NCBI RefSeq assembly: GCF_026343295.1
Contig: NZ_JAPELY010000002.1
Span: 1,178,001-1,242,000, forward strand
DNA from: Streptomyces sp. NBC_00083
GTDB taxonomy: Bacteria; Actinomycetota; Actinomycetes; Streptomycetales; Streptomycetaceae
Length of the DNA stretch: 64,000 nucleotides
Direction of reading: 5' to 3'
The notes under the pieces are model-generated. The model ran no database searches and was not told the origin of the DNA. It saw only the letters and a program-made list of their open reading frames with translations. Positions 58,497-64,000 of the stretch are shown here, in pieces. The number at the start of each line of letters is the position of its first letter. Positions within the stretch are counted from its first letter, which is position 1. The position numbers were made by a program, and so were the translations under genes.

Positions 58497-59837
58497 ATGC
58501 CCCCAGGCATCACGCTCGCAGCTGACGTCCCGCAGCTGTCCAGCGCCAACACCGGATTCATGCTGATCTGCTCAGCGCTGGTGATGATCATGACACCCGG
58601 GCTCGCCTTCTTCTACGGAGGCATGGTCCGCGTCAAGAGCACCCTCAACATGCTCATGATGAGCTTCATCAGCCTCGGCATCGTCACGATCCTGTGGGTG
58701 CTCTACGGATTCAGCCTGGCCTTCGGCGAGAGCAACGGCTTCATCGGCTGGTCCAAGGACTACTTCGGGCTGAGCGGCATCGGCCTGGTCCAGCTGTGGC
58801 CGGGATACAGCATCCCGATCTACGTCTTCGCCGTCTTCCAGCTGATGTTCGCGGTCATCACACCCGCTCTCATCAGCGGGGCGCTCGCCGACCGTGTCAA
58901 GTTCAGCGCCTGGGCGCTCTTCACCGCCCTGTGGGTCACCGTCGTCTACTTCCCCGTCGCGCACTGGGTGTGGGCCTCGGACGGCTGGCTCTTCAAGAAG
59001 GGCGTCATCGACTTCGCCGGCGGCACCGCCGTGCACATCAACGCGGGTGCGGCCGCCCTCGGCGTGATCCTCGTCATCGGCAAGCGCGTCGGCTTCAAGA
59101 AGGACCCGATGCGGCCGCACAGCCTGCCGCTCGTCATGCTCGGCGCGGGCCTGCTGTGGTTCGGCTGGTTCGGCTTCAACGCGGGCTCCTGGCTCGGCAA
59201 CGACGACGGCGTGGGCGCCGTGATGTTCGTCAACACCCAGGTCGCCACCGCCGCCGCCATGCTCGCCTGGCTGCTGTACGAGAAGCTCCGCCACGGCTCC
59301 TTCACCACGCTGGGCGCCGCCTCCGGCGCCGTCGCCGGCCTCGTCGCCATCACCCCCTCCGGCGGCTGCGTCAGCCCGCTCGGCGCCATCGCGATCGGCG
59401 TGATCGCCGGTGTCCTGTGCGCCATGGCGATCAACCTCAAGTACCGCTTCGGATTCGACGACTCGCTCGACGTCGTGGGCGTCCACATGGTCGGCGGCAT
59501 CACCGGCTCCCTCCTCGTCGGCCTCTTCGCCACCGGCGGCGTACAGTCCACCGCCAAGGGCCTCTTCTACGGGGGCGGCCTGGACCAGCTCGGCAAGCAG
59601 GCGCTCGGCGTCGGCGCCGTCCTCGGCTACTCCCTGGTGGTCTCCGCGGTCCTCGCCTTCGCGCTCGACAGGACCATCGGGATGCGGGTCCCCGAAGACG
59701 ACGAGATCTCCGGCATCGACCAGGTCGAACACGCCGAGACGGCGTACGACTTCAGCGGCGCGGGCGGCGGCACCTCGCCCCGCAGGACCGTGGCGGCCCC
59801 GGGCGACCTCGCAGCGAACAAGAAGGTGGACGCATGA
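58497..59837 (+). CDS. amtB: Ammonium transporter
   Basis: A 446-aa ammonium channel with 11 predicted TM helices. FFYGGMVR (TM1), FPVAHWVWASDGWLF with the first pore His, FGFNAGSW and VGVHMVGGITG with the second pore His are present. The cytoplasmic C-terminus is extended with Gly/Ala. The stop overlaps glnK by 4 nt (ATGA), as expected for the AmtB-GlnK pair, in which GlnK gates the channel. Confidence 0.97.
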   Translation: MPPGITLAADVPQLSSANTGFMLICSALVMIMTPGLAFFYGGMVRVKSTLNMLMMSFISLGIVTILWVLYGFSLAFGESNGFIGWSKDYFGLSGIGLVQLWPGYSIPIYVFAVFQLMFAVITPALISGALADRVKFSAWALFTALWVTVVYFPVAHWVWASDGWLFKKGVIDFAGGTAVHINAGAAALGVILVIGKRVGFKKDPMRPHSLPLVMLGAGLLWFGWFGFNAGSWLGNDDGVGAVMFVNTQVATAAAMLAWLLYEKLRHGSFTTLGAASGAVAGLVAITPSGGCVSPLGAIAIGVIAGVLCAMAINLKYRFGFDDSLDVVGVHMVGGITGSLLVGLFATGGVQSTAKGLFYGGGLDQLGKQALGVGAVLGYSLVVSAVLAFALDRTIGMRVPEDDEISGIDQVEHAETAYDFSGAGGGTSPRRTVAAPGDLAANKKVDA

Positions 59838-60172
59838 AGCTCATCACCGCGGTCGTCAAGCCGCACCGGCTCGACGAGATCAAGCAGGCCCTCCAGGCCT
59901 TCGGGGTGCACGGCCTGACCGTGACCGAGGCCAGCGGATACGGGCGCCAGCGCGGCCACACCGAGGTCTACCGCGGCGCCGAGTACACCGTCGACCTCGT
60001 ACCCAAGATCCGCATCGAGGTCCTCGTCGAGGACGACGACGCCGAGGAACTCATCGAGGTCGTCGTCAAGGCCGCCCGCACCGGCAAGATCGGCGACGGC
60101 AAGGTGTGGAGCGTGCCCGTCGAGACGGCGGTACGGGTCCGCACCGGCGAACGCGGTCCCGACGCACTGTAG
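59834..60172 (+). CDS. glnK: Nitrogen regulatory PII protein GlnK
   Basis: A 112-aa PII protein. The T-loop carries Tyr51 (RGAEYTVDLVPK), the residue adenylylated by GlnD in Streptomyces. The family GYGRQRGHTEVYRG and C-terminal TGKIGDGKVW segments are conserved. It signals 2-oxoglutarate and ATP status and binds AmtB. Translationally coupled to amtB. Confidence 0.97.
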   Translation: MKLITAVVKPHRLDEIKQALQAFGVHGLTVTEASGYGRQRGHTEVYRGAEYTVDLVPKIRIEVLVEDDDAEELIEVVVKAARTGKIGDGKVWSVPVETAVRVRTGERGPDAL

Positions 60173-60193
60173 GCACGGCCAAGGAGCTGCTGG

Positions 60194-62659
60194 GTGACGA
60201 GCGCTGAAGTGAGTACCGGACCCGACGACGACTCCGCGCCCGCCGGTTACGCGGCGGCCCGGGTGCGCCTCCTCGCCGAGAAGGGGCACTCCGGGCCGCC
60301 GCGCCGCACGGCCCTCGCCGGGCTGACCGACTCCTGGCTGGCCGGCCTGTTCACCGCGGCCGCCCAGGAGGCCGGCGTGAGCGGCGCGTCCCTGGTCGCG
60401 GTCGGCGGCTACGGCCGGGGCGAGCTCTCCCCGCGCAGCGACCTCGACCTGCTGCTCCTGCACGACGGCCGGGCCGACGCCGGGGCCGTCGCCCTGCTCG
60501 CCGACCGCGTCTGGTACCCGGTGTGGGACCTCGGCCTCGACCTCGACCACTCGGTGCGCACCGCCGCCCAGGCCCGCAGGACGGCGGGCGAGGACCTCAA
60601 GGTTCAGCTGGGCCTCCTCGACGCCCGCCATGTCGCCGGGGAGCTCGCCCTCACCTCCGCGCTGCGCACCACCGTCCTCGCCGACTGGCGCAACACCGCC
60701 CCCCGGCGACTGCCCGAACTCGACGAGCTGTGCCGTGAACGGGCCCAGCGCCAGGGCGAGTTGCAGTACCTCCTCGAAGGCGACCTCAAGGAGGCGAGGG
60801 GCGGACTGCGGGACGCCACCGCACTGCGCGCCGTCGCCGCGTCCTGGCTCGCCGACGCCCCGAGGGAGGGCCTCGCCGAGGCGCGCCGCCGGCTCCTGGA
60901 CGTACGCGACGCGCTGCACCAGTGCACCGGCCGCGCCACCGACCGGCTCGCCCTCCAGGAACAGGACGCCGTAGCGGCCGAACTGGAGCTTCTCGACGCC
61001 GATGTGATGCTCCGTCAGGTATCGGAGGCGGCCCGCGTCATCTCCTACGCCGGCGACGTCACCTGGCGCGAGGTCGGCCGGGTGCTGCGCGCCCGCTCCG
61101 CCCGGCCGCGCCTGCGCCGCCTCTTCGGCGGCGGACACACCGGAGCCCCCGAGCGCACCCCGCTCGCCGAAGGCGTCGTCGAGCAGGACGGCGAGGTCGT
61201 GCTCGCGCTGACCGCCCGCCCCGAGAAGGACCCCGTCCTGCCGCTCCGGGCCGCCGCCGCGGCGGCCCGCTCCGGCCTGCCCATCTCGCTGCACGCGGTA
61301 CGCCGCCTCGCCGCCGCGGCCCGGCCGCTCCCCACGCCCTGGCCCGCCGAGGCCAGGGACCAGCTCGTCACCCTGCTCGGCGCGGGCGCCGCCACCGTGC
61401 CGGTCTGGGAGGCCCTCGAAGCCGAGGGCCTCATCACCGGGCTGCTGCCCGACTGGGAACGCGTACGCAGCAGGCCCCAGCGCAACGCCGTGCACACCTG
61501 GACCGTCGACCGCCACCTCGTCGAGACCGCGGTGCGCGCCTCCCGCCTCACCCGCCGGGTGCACCGCCCCGACCTGCTGCTCGTCGCCGCCCTCCTGCAC
61601 GACATCGGCAAGGGCTGGCCCGGCGACCACTCCGTGGCCGGCGAGACGATCGCCCGCGACATGGCCGCCCGGATCGGCTTCCCCGCCGCCGACGTGGCCG
61701 TCGTCGCCACCCTCGTACGCCGCCACCTCCTGCTCATCGAGACCGCGACCCGGCGCGACCTCGACGACCCGGCGACGGTGCGCGCGGTCGCCGACGCCGT
61801 CGGCTCGACCGGCACCCTGGAACTGCTGCACGCCCTCACCGAGGCCGACGCGCTGGCCACCGGGCCCGCCGCCTGGTCCTCGTGGCGCGGCGCGCTCGTC
61901 GCCGACCTGGTCGGGCGGGCCGCGGCGGTCCTCGCGGGCGAGCCCGCCGACCCCGAGCCCGGCGCGATCACCGCCGAACAGGAACGCCTCGCCGTGGAGG
62001 CCCACCGCACCGGCGGACCCGTCCTCGCGCTGCGCGCCCGCGCCGACGGGGCGGAGGAGCCGGACGAGGAGGAGCCCCTCGGTGCGGAACTCCTCGTCGC
62101 CGTCCCCGACCAGCCGGGTGTCCTGCCCGTGACGGCCGGGGTCCTCGCCCTGCACCGCCTCACCGTCCGCACCGCGGAACTGCGCGCCGTCGAACTCCCC
62201 GATCCGGTCGGCGGCCCGGTGCTGCTCCTCCAGTGGCGGGTGGCCGCGGAGTACGGCTCGCTGCCGCAGGCGGCCCGGCTCCGCGCCGACCTCGTGCGGG
62301 CGCTCGACGGCTCCCTCGACATCGAGGCCCGTCTCGCCGAACGCGCGGCCGCCTACCCGCGGCGCAGCGGCGGCCAGGCGCCGCCGCCCCGGGTGACGGT
62401 CGCCCCCTCCGCCTCCCGGCACGCCACCGTCATCGAGGTGCGCGCCCAGGACGTCCCCGGCCTTCTGCACCGCATCGGGCACGCCCTGGAGGGCTCGGGC
62501 GTCCGGGTGCGCTCGGCGCACGTCTCGACGCTGGGCTCCAACGCGGTGGACGCCTTCTATGTGACGGACGGGGAAGGAGTGCCGCTCGCGCCGCAAGAGG
62601 CGGCGAAGGTGGCGGGCGAGCTGGAGTCGGAGCTGAGCGACGCGGCCGGGCCGGTGTAA
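60194..62659 (+). CDS. glnD: PII adenylyl/uridylyltransferase GlnD
   Basis: An 821-aa enzyme with an N-terminal nucleotidyltransferase domain (GGYGRGELSPRSDLDLL near residue 75), an HD domain (LHDIGKGWPGDHS near 470) for removing the group, and two C-terminal ACT domains sensing glutamine. In Streptomyces it adenylylates GlnK Tyr51. GTG at 60194 follows AAGGAG at 7 nt. It is the third gene of the amtB operon. Confidence 0.96.
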   Translation: MTSAEVSTGPDDDSAPAGYAAARVRLLAEKGHSGPPRRTALAGLTDSWLAGLFTAAAQEAGVSGASLVAVGGYGRGELSPRSDLDLLLLHDGRADAGAVALLADRVWYPVWDLGLDLDHSVRTAAQARRTAGEDLKVQLGLLDARHVAGELALTSALRTTVLADWRNTAPRRLPELDELCRERAQRQGELQYLLEGDLKEARGGLRDATALRAVAASWLADAPREGLAEARRRLLDVRDALHQCTGRATDRLALQEQDAVAAELELLDADVMLRQVSEAARVISYAGDVTWREVGRVLRARSARPRLRRLFGGGHTGAPERTPLAEGVVEQDGEVVLALTARPEKDPVLPLRAAAAAARSGLPISLHAVRRLAAAARPLPTPWPAEARDQLVTLLGAGAATVPVWEALEAEGLITGLLPDWERVRSRPQRNAVHTWTVDRHLVETAVRASRLTRRVHRPDLLLVAALLHDIGKGWPGDHSVAGETIARDMAARIGFPAADVAVVATLVRRHLLLIETATRRDLDDPATVRAVADAVGSTGTLELLHALTEADALATGPAAWSSWRGALVADLVGRAAAVLAGEPADPEPGAITAEQERLAVEAHRTGGPVLALRARADGAEEPDEEEPLGAELLVAVPDQPGVLPVTAGVLALHRLTVRTAELRAVELPDPVGGPVLLLQWRVAAEYGSLPQAARLRADLVRALDGSLDIEARLAERAAAYPRRSGGQAPPPRVTVAPSASRHATVIEVRAQDVPGLLHRIGHALEGSGVRVRSAHVSTLGSNAVDAFYVTDGEGVPLAPQEAAKVAGELESELSDAAGPV

Positions 62660-62773
62660 CGGGGCACCCCACGGGGGATGCGCGCCGCAGGCACCCCCGC
62701 GCACCCCTGCCCTCCGGGATACCCTGGGGGCTGTTCACCCGACCGCCCCACGAGCCGAGGACCCGCGACCACC

Positions 62774-64000
<1,227 letters not shown>

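Overview
The window is a high-GC actinobacterial chromosome segment, almost certainly from a Streptomyces core region. The evidence is strong GC bias at third codon positions, many GTG starts, tandem conservons, NdgR, NsdA, a HupS-type Lys-tailed HU protein, and a gene order that (from memory, not searched) follows the S. coelicolor block from accB/accE to ffh. No phage, plasmid, IS element, CRISPR array or rRNA is visible.

Layout. 1-4.6 kb: 3' end of a family 8 polysaccharide lyase, then accB-accE (acyl-CoA carboxylase), then a TetR regulator overlapping an alpha/beta hydrolase. 4.6-15.4 kb: two tandem conservons on the minus strand, each sensor kinase-like protein -> roadblock protein -> DUF742 protein -> Ras-like GTPase. 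Their two GTPase genes match at all but one of about 595 bases. 15.9-21 kb: a small repeat-bearing orphan protein, FAH-family enzyme, gltX, a DUF4241 gene, a HAD phosphatase and a Gln-Glu-Glu-Gln-Glu tRNA cluster. 21-25.5 kb: ndgR divergent from leuCD, a 75-aa conserved-looking protein, and hupS. 25.3-32.5 kb: cofC, acyltransferase-gpsA-ddl, a DUF3515 lipoprotein, a RAM-domain protein, thiL-thiD and rpmB. 32.8-45.3 kb: DAK-type kinase, recG, rsmD-coaD, a coiled-coil protein, yceD-rpmF-rnc-mutM, an HxlR regulator with a divergent flavodoxin-fold protein, a CAP-domain protein, acylphosphatase and a 72-aa protein. 45.4-64 kb: smc, a glucose-permease-like MFS gene, a small membrane protein, a repeat-rich spacer, an accessory pair (LLM flavin oxidoreductase and NCS1 permease), ftsY, a prim-pol domain protein, nsdA, amtB-glnK-glnD and the start of ffh.

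Genes that work together. AccB and AccE are two subunits of one carboxylase. GluRS sits beside its substrate tRNAs: Glu, and Gln, which actinobacteria mischarge with Glu and then amidate. NdgR faces the leucine genes it is known to control in Streptomyces. AmtB-GlnK-GlnD form the nitrogen uptake and signalling module under a recognisable GlnR box. FtsY and Ffh are the two SRP GTPases. YceD-RpmF-Rnc-MutM is the usual ribosome/RNA-processing cluster.

The most notable signals that ordinary annotation would miss are: a helically phased 11-bp CTGAC array after the lyase gene; the homogenised conservon GTPase genes with their switched leucine-codon usage; a 67-aa orphan with a duplicated ANPRRT motif next to a conservon; repeated TTCAAG/CTTGAA elements at the glucose permease promoter; and a set of genes whose -10 box lies exactly 6 nt before the start codon, the pattern of leaderless mRNAs. 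I did not find a convincing wholly new multi-gene system.
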